64,000 nucleotides of DNA from JAPOUP01 sp026708635 (lineage in GTDB: Bacteria; Pseudomonadota; Alphaproteobacteria; Rhodobacterales; Rhodobacteraceae): the NCBI GenBank assembly GCA_965200115.1, contig OZ241336.1:372001-436000 (forward strand), given 5' to 3'. Below are positions 7,882 through 17,069 of this stretch, one piece after another. Numbering within the stretch: the stretch's first letter is position 1; each line of letters starts with the position of its first letter. A program made the translations under genes and the position numbers. A model generated the notes under the pieces. That model was not told the origin of the DNA. It worked only from the letters and a program-made list of their open reading frames with translations, and made no database searches.

Positions 7882-8133
7882 ATGCCGATGCTGACCGTTC
7901 GCAATGTGCCGGACGAGGTCCACCGCGCCCTGCGCGCTCGGGCGTCCTTGCGCAGCCGCAGCACCGAGGCCGAGGTGCGCGCCATCCTCAGGGAGACGGT
8001 GCTGCCGGAAGGCCGCGCGGCGCTGGGTTCCCTACTGACCGCCGTCGGGCGGCGCGCCGGGCTCACTGAAGAAGAGTTCGCGAGCCTCGTCCAACGCGAC
8101 AGGTCTACGGCCCGGCCGGTCGACTTCGAATGA
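7882..8133 (+). CDS. fitA: FitA-type ribbon-helix-helix antitoxin
   Basis: An 83-residue protein starting MPMLTVRNVPDEVHRALRAR, the N-terminal DNA-binding ribbon and helix of FitA/Arc-like antitoxins, followed by SRSTEAEVRAILRETVLP. The C-terminal tail (from about residue 50) would wrap the PIN toxin. GGAGG precedes the ATG. The stop overlaps the toxin start by four bases (ATGA), the standard order for such pairs. It probably represses its own promoter together with the toxin. Confidence 0.88.
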   Translation: MPMLTVRNVPDEVHRALRARASLRSRSTEAEVRAILRETVLPEGRAALGSLLTAVGRRAGLTEEEFASLVQRDRSTARPVDFE

Positions 8134-8561
8134 TCGTGGTCGACACGAACGTGGTGTCGGAGCCGCTGCGCGCGGCCCCGGAACCCCGCGTCGCCGCGTG
8201 GCTCGACATGCAGGCCCTGGAAACGCTCTATCTCTCCGCCATCACGGTTGCGGAGTTGCGTTTCGGGGTACGCGCGCTCCCGGCCGGGCGTCGTCGCGAC
8301 CGGCTTCATGAGGATCTGGAGAGTCAGGTGCTGCCGATGTTCGCGGGGCGGGTCTTGGCTTTCGATCTTGCCCCCTCGCAAGCCTATGCGGAACTTATGG
8401 TGAGGGCGCGGAAGGCGGGCGTCGCGATCTCGGTTTCGGACGGCTACATCGCGGCCACGGCGGCAGCCAACGGCATGATGGTGGCGACCCGGGATACCGG
8501 CCCGTTCCGGGCGGCGGGGCTGAAGACGGTCGACCCCTGGACGGAACCACACAGGACATGA
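8130..8561 (+). CDS. fitB: FitB-type PIN-domain ribonuclease toxin
   Basis: A 143-residue PIN/VapC-like protein. The acidic residues of the metal site are visible: D in MIVVDTNVVSE, E in ITVAELRFGV, D in SVSDGYIAA and the final D in VATRDTGPF. Such toxins cut RNA when the antitoxin is lost. All catalytic acids are present and the frame is intact, so the pair looks functional. It is translationally coupled to fitA. Confidence 0.88.
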   Translation: MIVVDTNVVSEPLRAAPEPRVAAWLDMQALETLYLSAITVAELRFGVRALPAGRRRDRLHEDLESQVLPMFAGRVLAFDLAPSQAYAELMVRARKAGVAISVSDGYIAATAAANGMMVATRDTGPFRAAGLKTVDPWTEPHRT

Positions 8562-8595
8562 TCGGCGCCAGACCCAAAGGAAATCCAGTACCGGT

Positions 8596-8681
8596 CCCCA
8601 CCTCCACGTGGGGAATCCTGTCCTCCCGGGGACTCGCGCGTGGACGGGGAATTCTCGGGGCGAGGTTCCAGCAAACTGGAA
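8596..8681. terminator. Two short hairpins downstream of fitAB
   Basis: CCCCAC/GTGGGG (8596-8601 and 8608-8613) and TTCCAG-caaa-CTGGAA (8666-8681) are perfect short stems between fitB and the convergent cytochrome b561 gene. No clear T-run follows, so a transcription-ending role is only possible. Confidence 0.3.
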
Positions 8682-8794
8682 ATGCCCGCGTTTCCTCTTC
8701 CGTCGACCCCTGACCCTCTCGGTTGCCGCACGTCCGTGATCCCCTCGTTCAGACTATCCCCACCAATTGGACGCGGGTGCGGTTGAATGAACCG

Positions 8795-9343
8795 TCAGAC
8801 ACTCCGGTCACCGAACCACATGCGCCTGAAAAGTCCGTCACGGCGAATGAACTGGTGATAGAGAAAACCGGCGATATGGGCGATAATCAGGACAACCAGA
8901 ACGTTAGCCAGAAGCCCGTGGACCATTCGCGGTGGATATATGAGGAAATCCACTGGAAGTGGATCACCGGACCCCCCGAACACAATGGCCGGCAGTCCGG
9001 CGGCTATCGCAAGCGCCAGGCCCGACAGGGCCATTGCGATAACCGAAATATAGAGAGCCCAGTGAACGAGGACGGAGATAGAGTTCAGCAACGGGTTGCC
9101 CGCGTCCGCGCGGGGCGGCTTCTTCGAACGCAGCCGCACCACAAGTCGGACAAGCATCAATGCGAGAATCGCGATACCGAACGTCATATGTCCGCGTAAC
9201 CCGAACACCTTTGAAGGATCGTCGTTCGGCATTCCCGAGAGGAATATACCGCCCATGAAGAGCGCGAGCATGATCATGGCCGCCAACAGCCAGTGCAGCG
9301 TTATGAGTGCGGGATGGTAACGGGTCATTGTCAGGTCTTTCAT
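8795..9343 (-). CDS. Cytochrome b561-type membrane protein
   Basis: About 182 residues with four membrane segments and paired histidines for two hemes: H in MTRYHPALITLHWL, H in GLRGHMTFGI, H in VLVHWALY and H in HIAGFLYHQF. This matches the CybB family, which passes electrons from quinol in the inner membrane. ATG 9343 (MKDLTMTRYHP) is used; ATG 9328 (MTRYHP) is equally conserved and may be the true start. It lies between the convergent fitAB pair and ptsP, without obvious operon partners. Confidence 0.85.
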   Translation of the reverse strand: MKDLTMTRYHPALITLHWLLAAMIMLALFMGGIFLSGMPNDDPSKVFGLRGHMTFGIAILALMLVRLVVRLRSKKPPRADAGNPLLNSISVLVHWALYISVIAMALSGLALAIAAGLPAIVFGGSGDPLPVDFLIYPPRMVHGLLANVLVVLIIAHIAGFLYHQFIRRDGLFRRMWFGDRSV

Positions 9344-9477
9344 GTCAGGTCCGGTCGGTCCGTCCATTCGTGCATTTATCGGTATGGTATCGCAACCACG
9401 CAACCAGGTTTTGCGGCGGCCCGGAAATAACGGCACGAATCAGTGGACGGCGGCGCAACCGGTTCTCTACACCACGC

Positions 9478-11727
9478 CTACTGACCCGCGAGCCATGACA
9501 TCACCGCGGGCCGAACGGTCATACTTCCGCCGGCACGGGCAGCGTCAATCACCGATCTCGCCTCCGCAAGATCCACCTGGCGCAGCAGGTGCTTGACAGG
9601 CCCGATAGATGCCGGGCGCATGGACAGCGAACGAAGGCCCATCGCGGCCAGACAGACCGCCTCGATCGGACGGCCCGCGTCCTCGCCGCAGAAACTGACC
9701 CGCGCGTTGGATTTCGCGCAGCGCTCGACAATTCCCTCTATGAACGTCAGGTAACTGACGTTCAGTGTGTCGTAACGGCGGCGCACCCTTTCGTTCTCCC
9801 GGTCAGCGGCGAAAAAGAACTGCTTGAGATCGTTGCCTCCGATCGAAATGAAATCCACCATATCGAAGAACTGGCGCGGTGCGAACGCAAGGCTCGGCGT
9901 CTCCAGCATGGCACCTATCTCAACGTTCTCCGGCAGAACGTGGCCCAGGGTCGCCTCCCTCTCCAGTTCGCGGTGGAAATGGTCACGACCGGCACTGAAT
10001 TCGTCGATCTGCGCGACGAACGGAAACATGATCCTAAGCGGGCGCCCGTTCGCCGCCCGGATCAATGCCTGAAGCTGCATCCGCATCACGCCCGGCCTGT
10101 CCAACCCAACCCTGATCGCCCGCCAGCCCAGTGCGGGATTGGGCTCGTCCGTCGGTTTCATGTAGGGCAGCACCTTGTCGGAGCCGATATCGAGGGTACG
10201 GAATTGGACGGGCTTGCCACGCGCCGCGTCCATCACGCGGGAATATATCGCCACAAGCTCGGAGCGCTTCGGCATCTGATTGCGGATAAGAAACTGCAGT
10301 TCGGTGCGGAAAAGGCCCACACCCTCGGCGCCAGACCCGGCCATTGACGGCAGGTCAGCCATGAGCCCCGCGTTCATGTGCATTTCGACGATGGAACCGT
10401 CCCTGGTCCGCGCCGGCTTGTCGCGCAGCGACACATAACGTTTCTGAGCCTCCGCCTGCATCGCCGCTTTGTCACGGAAAGCGGTGACGACGTTATCATC
10501 GGGTCTCAGGTGGACCACACCGTCGTCGCCGTCGACCAGGACGTGATCCTGGTTCAGCGCCTCCGCGATGATCCGCTCCGCGTTCACCACCAGCGGAATG
10601 GCCAAGGCGCGGGCGACGATGGCGGCATGGCTGCCGACGGACCCTTCCTCCAGAACGATCCCGCGCAGGCTCCGGCCATAATCGAGAAGTTCGCCCGGCC
10701 CGATGTTACGGGCGATCAGGATGGGATCATCGGGAATTTCCACGCCTGTATCGACGCCTTGCCCGGTCAGGAGCCGGAGCAGCCTGTTCGAGAGATCGTC
10801 CAGATCGTGCAGTCGCTCCCGGAGATATGCGTCGGGCACAACCTGCATCCGCGCCCGGGCGGCTGACTGTTCCTTCTCGACCGCCGCTTCGGCGGACAGC
10901 CCGCGCACGATGTCTTCCTGCATCCGCTTAACCCAGCCACGCGAATTCGCGAACATCCTGTAGGCTTCGAGTACATCCCGCTGGTCTTTTTCGACCGGAT
11001 TTACGCTACTGAGCATCTGGTCGACATCGACGCGCAGCCGCTCCAGCGCCTGTTCAAGCCTGGACAGTTCCGACTCGGGATCATCGGCGACGGGATTGGC
11101 GACCACGACCCGTGGTTCGTGCAGCCAGACATGCCCTTCCGCCGTTCCCTCCTGTGCGGAGGTCCCCCGAAACAGCATGGCGCGCTGGTGAGGCGCCGAC
11201 AGCGCCGCGCCCTCGCCCACGAACGCGCCGAGCTCGGCCATCTCCGCCAGAACCATGGCGACGACCTCGAGAGCGTAGACCTCGTCGTCGGAGTAGACGC
11301 GTCGGTTCCTTGACTGCACCACCAGAACGCCGAGCGTTTCGCCAAGGCGCTGGATTGGAATGCCCAGAAAGCTTGAATAGATCTCCTCTCCCGTCTCGGG
11401 CATATAGCGGAAGCCACGGGTCGAAGGCGCCTCCGCGGTGTTCACCGGTTCGGCGGTCTTCGCGACGCGGCCGACGAGGCCCTCACCCACGCGAAGGCGG
11501 GTTTGATGCACGGCTTCAGGTTTCAGTCCCTCGGTGGCGCACAGCTCCAACGTATCGGAGTCCATGAACAGATAGATGGAACACACCTCCGTGCTCATCG
11601 AATCCGCGATCAGGTACGTGATCCGGTCAAGCCGCGCCTGGGCGGGCCCCTCCTCTGCCAGAGTGTCGCGCAGACGTCCGAGCAGCTTTCTGCTTTCGCC
11701 GCCGCTGCGGTCAGCCATGCCAGCCAT
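9478..11727 (-). CDS. ptsP: Phosphoenolpyruvate-protein phosphotransferase, nitrogen PTS (EI-Ntr)
   Basis: A 749-residue protein with an N-terminal GAF sensor domain (residues about 15-160), the swivelling phosphohistidine domain with GSVGSHAAIVARALAIP (active His near residue 365) and a C-terminal PEP-binding TIM barrel (LFRTELQFL, SIGGNDLKQF, VSFCGEDAG). EI-Ntr starts a regulatory phosphorelay to NPr and EIIA-Ntr; the GAF domain senses nitrogen status (glutamine and 2-oxoglutarate). The ATG at 11727 has GGGGG just upstream; TTG 11739 is also in frame. It follows lysC on the same strand, the usual order in Rhodobacterales. Confidence 0.95.
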   Translation of the reverse strand: MAGMADRSGGESRKLLGRLRDTLAEEGPAQARLDRITYLIADSMSTEVCSIYLFMDSDTLELCATEGLKPEAVHQTRLRVGEGLVGRVAKTAEPVNTAEAPSTRGFRYMPETGEEIYSSFLGIPIQRLGETLGVLVVQSRNRRVYSDDEVYALEVVAMVLAEMAELGAFVGEGAALSAPHQRAMLFRGTSAQEGTAEGHVWLHEPRVVVANPVADDPESELSRLEQALERLRVDVDQMLSSVNPVEKDQRDVLEAYRMFANSRGWVKRMQEDIVRGLSAEAAVEKEQSAARARMQVVPDAYLRERLHDLDDLSNRLLRLLTGQGVDTGVEIPDDPILIARNIGPGELLDYGRSLRGIVLEEGSVGSHAAIVARALAIPLVVNAERIIAEALNQDHVLVDGDDGVVHLRPDDNVVTAFRDKAAMQAEAQKRYVSLRDKPARTRDGSIVEMHMNAGLMADLPSMAGSGAEGVGLFRTELQFLIRNQMPKRSELVAIYSRVMDAARGKPVQFRTLDIGSDKVLPYMKPTDEPNPALGWRAIRVGLDRPGVMRMQLQALIRAANGRPLRIMFPFVAQIDEFSAGRDHFHRELEREATLGHVLPENVEIGAMLETPSLAFAPRQFFDMVDFISIGGNDLKQFFFAADRENERVRRRYDTLNVSYLTFIEGIVERCAKSNARVSFCGEDAGRPIEAVCLAAMGLRSLSMRPASIGPVKHLLRQVDLAEARSVIDAARAGGSMTVRPAVMSWLAGQ

Positions 11728-11853
11728 GCTCACCCCCAACAGCTGTGGTCAGGACCCATTAGACCATATGTCTGTATCGGGCGAAAGAAATTTGCGACCG
11801 CACTGCGGCCGACCCGACGGGGCGACCCGAAGGGCAAGCCTCCGGATTCACCG

Positions 11854-13092
11854 TCAAGTGGCCCGTTCCAGCTCAAATCCGTCGTGCAGCGCCTGAACCG
11901 CGAGTTCGAGATATTTCCGGTCGATCAGGACAGATATCTTGATCTCTGATGTCGTGATTACCTGTATGTTGATGTTTTCACGAGCCAAAGCCTCGAACAT
12001 CTTGGCCGCGACCCCGGCATGGCTGCGCATCCCGATGCCGACGACGGAGACCTTGCAGACGTCAGTGTCCGACAGAAGGCCACGGAAATTGATCACACCT
12101 TCGGATTTAGCCTCCTCAACCGCCCTCATGGCCCGCGCGACCTGATCGGTCGGGCAGGAAAACGTCAGGTCCGTACGGCCCTCCTCGGAGACGTTCTGAA
12201 CGATCATGTCCACGTTCACCCCCGCGGCGGCCAGAGGACCGAAAATCGCCGCGGCGATACCTGGACGGTCAGCGACCGAAACGAGGGTCAGCTTGGCCTC
12301 GTCCCGGCTATACGCCACACCGGACACAACACTGCTCTCCACGATTTCCTCCTCCTGACATACGTAGGTTCCCGCGCCGTCGTCCGGGTCTCCGAAGCTG
12401 GACAGTACCCTGAGTCTCACCCCATGCCGCATCGCCAGCTCGACGGAACGCGACTGCAGGACCTTGGCGCCGAGCGCCGCGAGCTCGAGCATCTCCTCGA
12501 AAGCGATGCGATCAAGCTTCCTCGCCCTGACCGAAATACGTGGATCGGTCGTGTAGACGCCGTCCACGTCCGTGTAGATGTCGCAGCGTTCGCCCCCGAA
12601 CGCGGCCGCGAACGCCACCGCGGTCGTGTCGGATCCTCCCCTTCCAAGGGTGGTGACGCGACCATCCGATCCAATTCCCTGAAAACCCGCGACCACGGCG
12701 ACCTTCATACCCTCGCCGAACTTCGCGAGAATGTTCCGGGTCGGGATCCTCTCGATCCTGGCGGCCGCATGCGCTCCAGTGGTCATCAACGGAACCTGCC
12801 AGCCAAGCCAGGATCGCGCGGGAACGTCCATTTCCTGCAGGATGAGCGCCATCAACCCGGCCGAGACGCTTTCGCCGGAGCTCACGACGGCGTCATATTC
12901 GCGGGCATCGAAAAACTGGCCGGTTTCCTTGACGAGACCGACCAGCCTGTCCGTTTCGCCGGCCATGGCCGAGACGATGACAATAACATCGTATCCGTTC
13001 GCGACTTCCCGCCCGACCCGCGTGGCGGCGCTGCGGATCCGGTCGAGCGTTGCAACCGAGGTGCCGCCGAATTTCATCACCAGAATTGGCAT
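11854..13092 (-). CDS. lysC: Aspartate kinase
   Basis: A 412-residue aspartokinase, first step of the lysine, threonine and methionine pathway. The kinase domain starts MPILVMKFGGTSVA (KFGGTS binds ATP) and includes SSGESVSAGLMA and GRGGSDTTAVA. Two ACT domains (from about residue 265, with TLVSVADRPG and KVSVVGIGMRSHAGV) give feedback control by lysine and threonine. The length fits the single-function type. I start at ATG 13092 because MPILVMKFGG is the conserved N-terminus; the frame is open upstream. ptsP follows after about 125 bases. Confidence 0.96.
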   Translation of the reverse strand: MPILVMKFGGTSVATLDRIRSAATRVGREVANGYDVIVIVSAMAGETDRLVGLVKETGQFFDAREYDAVVSSGESVSAGLMALILQEMDVPARSWLGWQVPLMTTGAHAAARIERIPTRNILAKFGEGMKVAVVAGFQGIGSDGRVTTLGRGGSDTTAVAFAAAFGGERCDIYTDVDGVYTTDPRISVRARKLDRIAFEEMLELAALGAKVLQSRSVELAMRHGVRLRVLSSFGDPDDGAGTYVCQEEEIVESSVVSGVAYSRDEAKLTLVSVADRPGIAAAIFGPLAAAGVNVDMIVQNVSEEGRTDLTFSCPTDQVARAMRAVEEAKSEGVINFRGLLSDTDVCKVSVVGIGMRSHAGVAAKMFEALARENINIQVITTSEIKISVLIDRKYLELAVQALHDGFELERAT

Positions 13093-13573
13093 GGCCAGTC
13101 CCGCTCCACCGTCAGTCGCAGCGCGGGCAGGATACTTCCTATCAGCTCCGGGATACAAGATTGCCGCTGACTGGAACGGGAAGTTTCCCGCGCTGGCTAC
13201 GTATGGCGATTATTTCCGACGACGGGTGAAGATGCCGAAATTCACGGATTGCCCGAGCGATTCGCCATACCGGAGGAACCCATCGGGACGATGGGAGAAT
13301 GGCGGGAGAAAGGGTCGGGCGCGGCTTCGCGAGGACATCGCCAGGCGCGGGGCGCGGTCAATCCCGGCGACGGACGGAATGATCATCACGGGCTTCGCCC
13401 TCCCTGCCACGCCGCTGACCGCGTTCGGGCTTGGCATCCCGGGCTGATCCCGAGAGGAGCTTGGGGGAGAGTTGCGGCTTCAACGTCCGATAAACCCAAA
13501 TCATCTGACGCATGGGTGCCGCACTTCATCGCGGAGCGGGAATTCGGGACGAAAACCCGCTTATGAAGTCCGC
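13093..13573. other. Spacer upstream of lysC
   Basis: About 480 GC-rich bases. Short open frames occur on both strands but none has a ribosome site plus recognisable protein sequence. It must hold the lysC promoter; I cannot place it with confidence. Confidence 0.5.
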
Positions 13574-14044
13574 CTAGTTCGCCTTTCGGCTCGGTATGAA
13601 CGGCAATGGGGCGACTGGCACACCGTCCTCGAAGAGTTTCCTGGCCTCATCCCTGCCGGCTTCGCCATAAATAGAACGATGCGGGATTTCCCCGTCGTGC
13701 ATCCGGCGCGCCTCCGAGGCAAATCCATGTCCGACATAGTCGGAATTCTCCTCAACGTGCCGGCGCATCTTTTCCAGCTTCGCCTCAAGTTCCGATACCG
13801 GTTCCGTGAGGGATGCGCCCCGCTCCCTAGGCGCGTCCCCGGGCGCGGGAAGCGGCATCGGAGTCTTCGTCCTGGCCTTGGAGGGACGGACATCCGGGGC
13901 CATCATGGCCTTCTCGACCGCATCGGAGCCACAGACAGGACACGAGACCATTCCCCCTCCACGCAGCCTGTCGAACGCCTCGGCGGAAGCGAACCAACTC
14001 TCGAAGTTATGGTCCCGGCCACATCTTAGGGTGTAACGGATCAT
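13574..14044 (-). CDS. DUF1178 family protein
   Basis: A 156-residue protein starting MIRYTLRCGRDHNFESWFAS, with C8 and the pair CPVC (residues about 35-38) giving a probable zinc ribbon. A low-complexity proline/alanine linker and a C-terminal helical part (VGHGFASEARRMHDGE) complete the DUF1178 pattern common in alpha- and betaproteobacteria. No function is known for the family. The stop is followed by a long spacer and the gene has no clear operon partner other than the NUDIX gene 65 bases upstream on the same strand. Confidence 0.85.
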   Translation of the reverse strand: MIRYTLRCGRDHNFESWFASAEAFDRLRGGGMVSCPVCGSDAVEKAMMAPDVRPSKARTKTPMPLPAPGDAPRERGASLTEPVSELEAKLEKMRRHVEENSDYVGHGFASEARRMHDGEIPHRSIYGEAGRDEARKLFEDGVPVAPLPFIPSRKAN

Positions 14045-14109
14045 ATGTTCCTGTTCCCGAACTCTTTAACTGAACATATTGTGAGAATTCGCCAATGCGC
14101 AAGGGTGTT

Positions 14110-14583
14110 TCAGCGCCGCAAGGCGCGCGGGTCGAAATCCAGCACCATTCTCTTCAGCTCGGGCTCATCGAGCAGCTGCGCCGCTTTTTTTCGGGAGAAC
14201 CATTTGCGGCGGCGCTGCCCGGATTCAGGGTATTCCCGCTTCAGCGCGATCACCTTGACGGCGAACACCGCGACCACGCACGGACGTGTCCCGGTGTCAT
14301 CCTGTTTCATGTAAGAGTAGATGCCAAGGCAGCCACCCTGTGTCTTGCCCCGAACACCCCCCTCCTCCCAGGCTTCCTGCATCGCCGCCCCGGCGGGCGT
14401 CGCTCCGGGCACGGGCCATCCCTTTGGCACGATCCATCTTCCGGTTCCCCTACTGGTGATTAGGAGCACCTGTAGCTTATCCTCCACCACGCGATAGCAC
14501 AGGGCCCCGAACTGTGTGCGGACGTCGCGCTTCTGGGACGAGGTAATCCGCATCGGATTCGCTTTGCGGCCCTGGGTCTTCAT
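14110..14583 (-). CDS. NUDIX hydrolase
   Basis: A 157-residue protein with a Nudix box at about residues 58-80 (GATPAGAAMQEAWEEGGVRG, where QEAWEE replaces the usual REUXEE start with Q). NUDIX enzymes cleave nucleoside diphosphates linked to another group; this short form with GRWIVPKGWP is close to the diphosphoinositol/diadenosine polyphosphate hydrolase-like group common in Rhodobacterales. The substrate cannot be named. ATG 14583 is preceded by GGAAA; an internal ATG (MRITSSQ) is the alternative. Confidence 0.85.
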   Translation of the reverse strand: MKTQGRKANPMRITSSQKRDVRTQFGALCYRVVEDKLQVLLITSRGTGRWIVPKGWPVPGATPAGAAMQEAWEEGGVRGKTQGGCLGIYSYMKQDDTGTRPCVVAVFAVKVIALKREYPESGQRRRKWFSRKKAAQLLDEPELKRMVLDFDPRALRR

Positions 14584-15222
14584 TTTCCGCGGCCGGCGCG
14601 CCGTCCGTCAGTTCCGTCGCGGATGGCTGCAATCCGTTCGCCAATCCCACGCCCGGCCCGAGGAACGCGGCCCGCGGAAGACGCGGAACCGGCCGAAACG
14701 CGGAGTAAGGAGAAATGGTCAACGATATGGATGGCGCCATTGACCCCTGCCTGACGGTCCGGCCTCACTTCCCCGGGCTCGCTCCCGGAAGCCCGACTCC
14801 CCGCCGGGAACGGAATGCCACCGGATCTGCTTCGCCCGCCCCGGCCCGATCGGACCGGGGCCGCGCCGCGCTCCCACCCCAAAGCGAGGGCGGTCAGGAT
14901 AACCCTCCCGCCGCCGACAGGGGGTCGAAACGTCAGGCGAACGGAAAGGGGGAGCCCCCCATACAATCCGGTCACGCCCTCCCCATCGTGTCCGGTGGCT
15001 CCCATGCCCGATATCCCGGCGCGGGGGACGAAAGACGGGCGTCCGTTCCCATCGAGGCCGGGCTGGCGCGGATATCGCCGACGGTCGCGGATGCGTAACC
15101 GGGCGACCGTCACGGAATCCCCGGGCGGCGGACGATCGATCGCCATACGGGGAACCCGGAACCTGACCGTAGCCTCACCGCCACACCAGGCACGGCATAC
15201 CGGCGCGGGAGCGGGGCCGCGG
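14584..15222. other. Long GC-rich spacer without genes
   Basis: About 640 bases between the NUDIX gene and the GNAT gene. Open frames here have arginine/proline-rich composition typical of shadow frames. I find no tRNA, no repeat array and no protein I recognise. It is one of several unusually long spacers in otherwise conserved gene order. Confidence 0.55.
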
Positions 15223-15807
15223 CTATCCGACATCGGTCCTGCCACGCCGGTCCAAACGCAGATTGGCGTAGAGAACATGGTTTCTCCACCTGCCATTGAT
15301 CTGCAGATAGCTCTGTGCGACACCCTCATATTTGAAACCGGCCTTTTCCAGCACCCGCCTTGAGGCCACGTTCTCGGGAAGGCAGGCCGCTTCCATGCGT
15401 GAAAGATCACGCACCGCGAAAGCGTAATGCACGACGGCATCGATCGCTTCACGCATGTAACCCCTGCGGGCATACGGCTCGCCGATCCAATATCCAAGCG
15501 TTCCCGCGTGCGCCGGGCCTTGCCGGATATTCTCAAGCGTGATCGCGCCCAATAACGTCTCGTCATCACGGCGAATCAGAAACAGCGGCACCGCATGGCC
15601 GTCGGAGATGGAGCGCTGCGCCCAGTAGACCCGATCCGAAAACGCCTTGCGCGTCAGATGGTCATGCGACCAGGCGGGCTCCCAGGGCATAAGGAACTCA
15701 CGGCTGGCCTTTCTGAGCTCCATCCAGGGGCGGAAATCGGAGTGCCGCGGAGGACGCAGGATCATCCGGTCGGTAAAGAGCCGGATCGGGCGGCGGCGCA
15801 CCAGCAT
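15223..15807 (-). CDS. RimJ-type GNAT N-acetyltransferase
   Basis: A 194-residue GNAT protein. TDRMILRPPRHSDFRPW at the N-terminus and the acetyl-CoA loop around YWIGEPYARRGYMREAIDAV (residues about 110-130) match the RimJ/RimL group, which acetylates the N-termini of ribosomal proteins. The C-terminus has ASRRVLEKAGFKYEG, the usual last helix-strand element. The start ATG shares one base with the M16 peptidase stop (TGATG), so it is the last gene of the thrC-M16-GNAT operon. The physiological substrate is not certain. Confidence 0.88.
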   Translation of the reverse strand: MLVRRRPIRLFTDRMILRPPRHSDFRPWMELRKASREFLMPWEPAWSHDHLTRKAFSDRVYWAQRSISDGHAVPLFLIRRDDETLLGAITLENIRQGPAHAGTLGYWIGEPYARRGYMREAIDAVVHYAFAVRDLSRMEAACLPENVASRRVLEKAGFKYEGVAQSYLQINGRWRNHVLYANLRLDRRGRTDVG

Positions 15808-17069
15808 CAGGCCACCAGCCTCTCCTGAAGCTCGGCCAGACGCGGAGCGTCGCCGACGGGACCATACATCGCGAGCGCCGGCCGTGACGAGTATCGGATG
15901 CGTCCGGCGAAATCCCGCACGCCGGCAACGGTCACCGAATCGATCCGCGCGAGTATCTCGTCAACATCCGGCACCCTGCCCCAGATGGAAACAAGACGCG
16001 CCATCCGTTCGGCCCGGGCCGACGGACTCTCAAGTCCCATTAGGATCCCGGCCCTGATCTGCGCGCGGGCGCGCGCGATCTCGGTTTCCGTGATATCCTC
16101 GGCGACGCGCTTCAGTTCATCCACGGCAAGATGCGCCAGTTCTCCGATCCGCTCGGCCGAGGTCCCGGCGTAGATCGTGGTAAGACCGGTATCCTCGTAG
16201 GAGCCGGTCTGCGCCGAAATCGAGTAGCATAGACCGCGCTTCTCGCGGAGCTCCTGGAACAGGCGGGACGACATGCCACCCCCGAGCACGCCGGAGTGGA
16301 TCTGCGCCGTGTAGATATCGTCGTCCCGATAGCCGGGAGCCTCATAGCCGAGGGCGAAATGAACCTGCTCCAGCTGCCTTACCTCGAACCGCTCTCCTCC
16401 GGCGAACCTGGCCGTCTCCTGCTTTACGCCCTCGCCACGCGGCAAATGCCCGAACCGCCGTTCGGCCAGGCCAAGCACCGCGTCCTGATCGAATGCGCCC
16501 GCGACCGCGAGAATCATTCGCTCCGGCGTGTAATGCTCCGCGACAAAGCCCGAAAGATCGCTCCGCGTGAAACCCCTCACGCGTTCCGAAGGTCCGAGGA
16601 TCGTTCGCCCGAGCGACTGCCGAGGGTAGGCGACCTCCTGCAACCAGTCGAAAATCACGTCGTCGGGCGTGTCGTGGACCTGACCTATTTCCTGAAGAAT
16701 CACGCCGCGCTCGACCTCTATCTCGGCTTCGTCAAATACCGGATTCAGCACGATATCGGAGATCACGTCAAGTCCAAGCGTTACATCTTCCGCCAGAACC
16801 CGCGCGAAATACGCCGTGATCTCACGCGATGTGTAGGCATTGATGTAACCGCCGACATCCTCGATGTCTTCGGCGATACGCCGGGCGGACCGATTTTCGG
16901 TCCCCTTGAACGCCATATGTTCCAGAAAATGGGCGATACCGTTCTGCTCGACCCGCTCATGCCGCCCGCCGGCCATGATCCAGATGCCCAGGGCCGCCGA
17001 CTGAAGCCCGGGCATTCGCTCGGAAACGACGCGAAAGCCGTTCGGAAGTTCATGAAGATGGACAGTCAC
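15807..17069 (-). CDS. M16-family zinc metallopeptidase (processing peptidase-like)
   Basis: A 420-residue pitrilysin-clan peptidase. The inverted zinc motif HFLEH is at residues 47-51 and the third ligand E is in EIEVERGVILQEI near residue 126. The length and sequence (RYSSRPALAMYGPVG near the end) match the bacterial relatives of mitochondrial processing peptidase beta subunit found next to thrC in Rhodobacterales. The start overlaps the thrC stop by four bases (ATGA). Cellular substrates are not established. Confidence 0.93.
   Translation of the reverse strand: MTVHLHELPNGFRVVSERMPGLQSAALGIWIMAGGRHERVEQNGIAHFLEHMAFKGTENRSARRIAEDIEDVGGYINAYTSREITAYFARVLAEDVTLGLDVISDIVLNPVFDEAEIEVERGVILQEIGQVHDTPDDVIFDWLQEVAYPRQSLGRTILGPSERVRGFTRSDLSGFVAEHYTPERMILAVAGAFDQDAVLGLAERRFGHLPRGEGVKQETARFAGGERFEVRQLEQVHFALGYEAPGYRDDDIYTAQIHSGVLGGGMSSRLFQELREKRGLCYSISAQTGSYEDTGLTTIYAGTSAERIGELAHLAVDELKRVAEDITETEIARARAQIRAGILMGLESPSARAERMARLVSIWGRVPDVDEILARIDSVTVAGVRDFAGRIRYSSRPALAMYGPVGDAPRLAELQERLVA

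Noticed and set aside
12019..13170. Long plus-strand open frame opposite lysC
   Set aside because: Aspartokinase on the minus strand explains the codon pattern; the plus frame has shadow-like composition.
14815..15363. 182-codon plus-strand frame in the NUDIX-GNAT spacer
   Set aside because: Arginine/proline-rich, runs into the GNAT gene antisense, no ribosome site and no recognisable domain.
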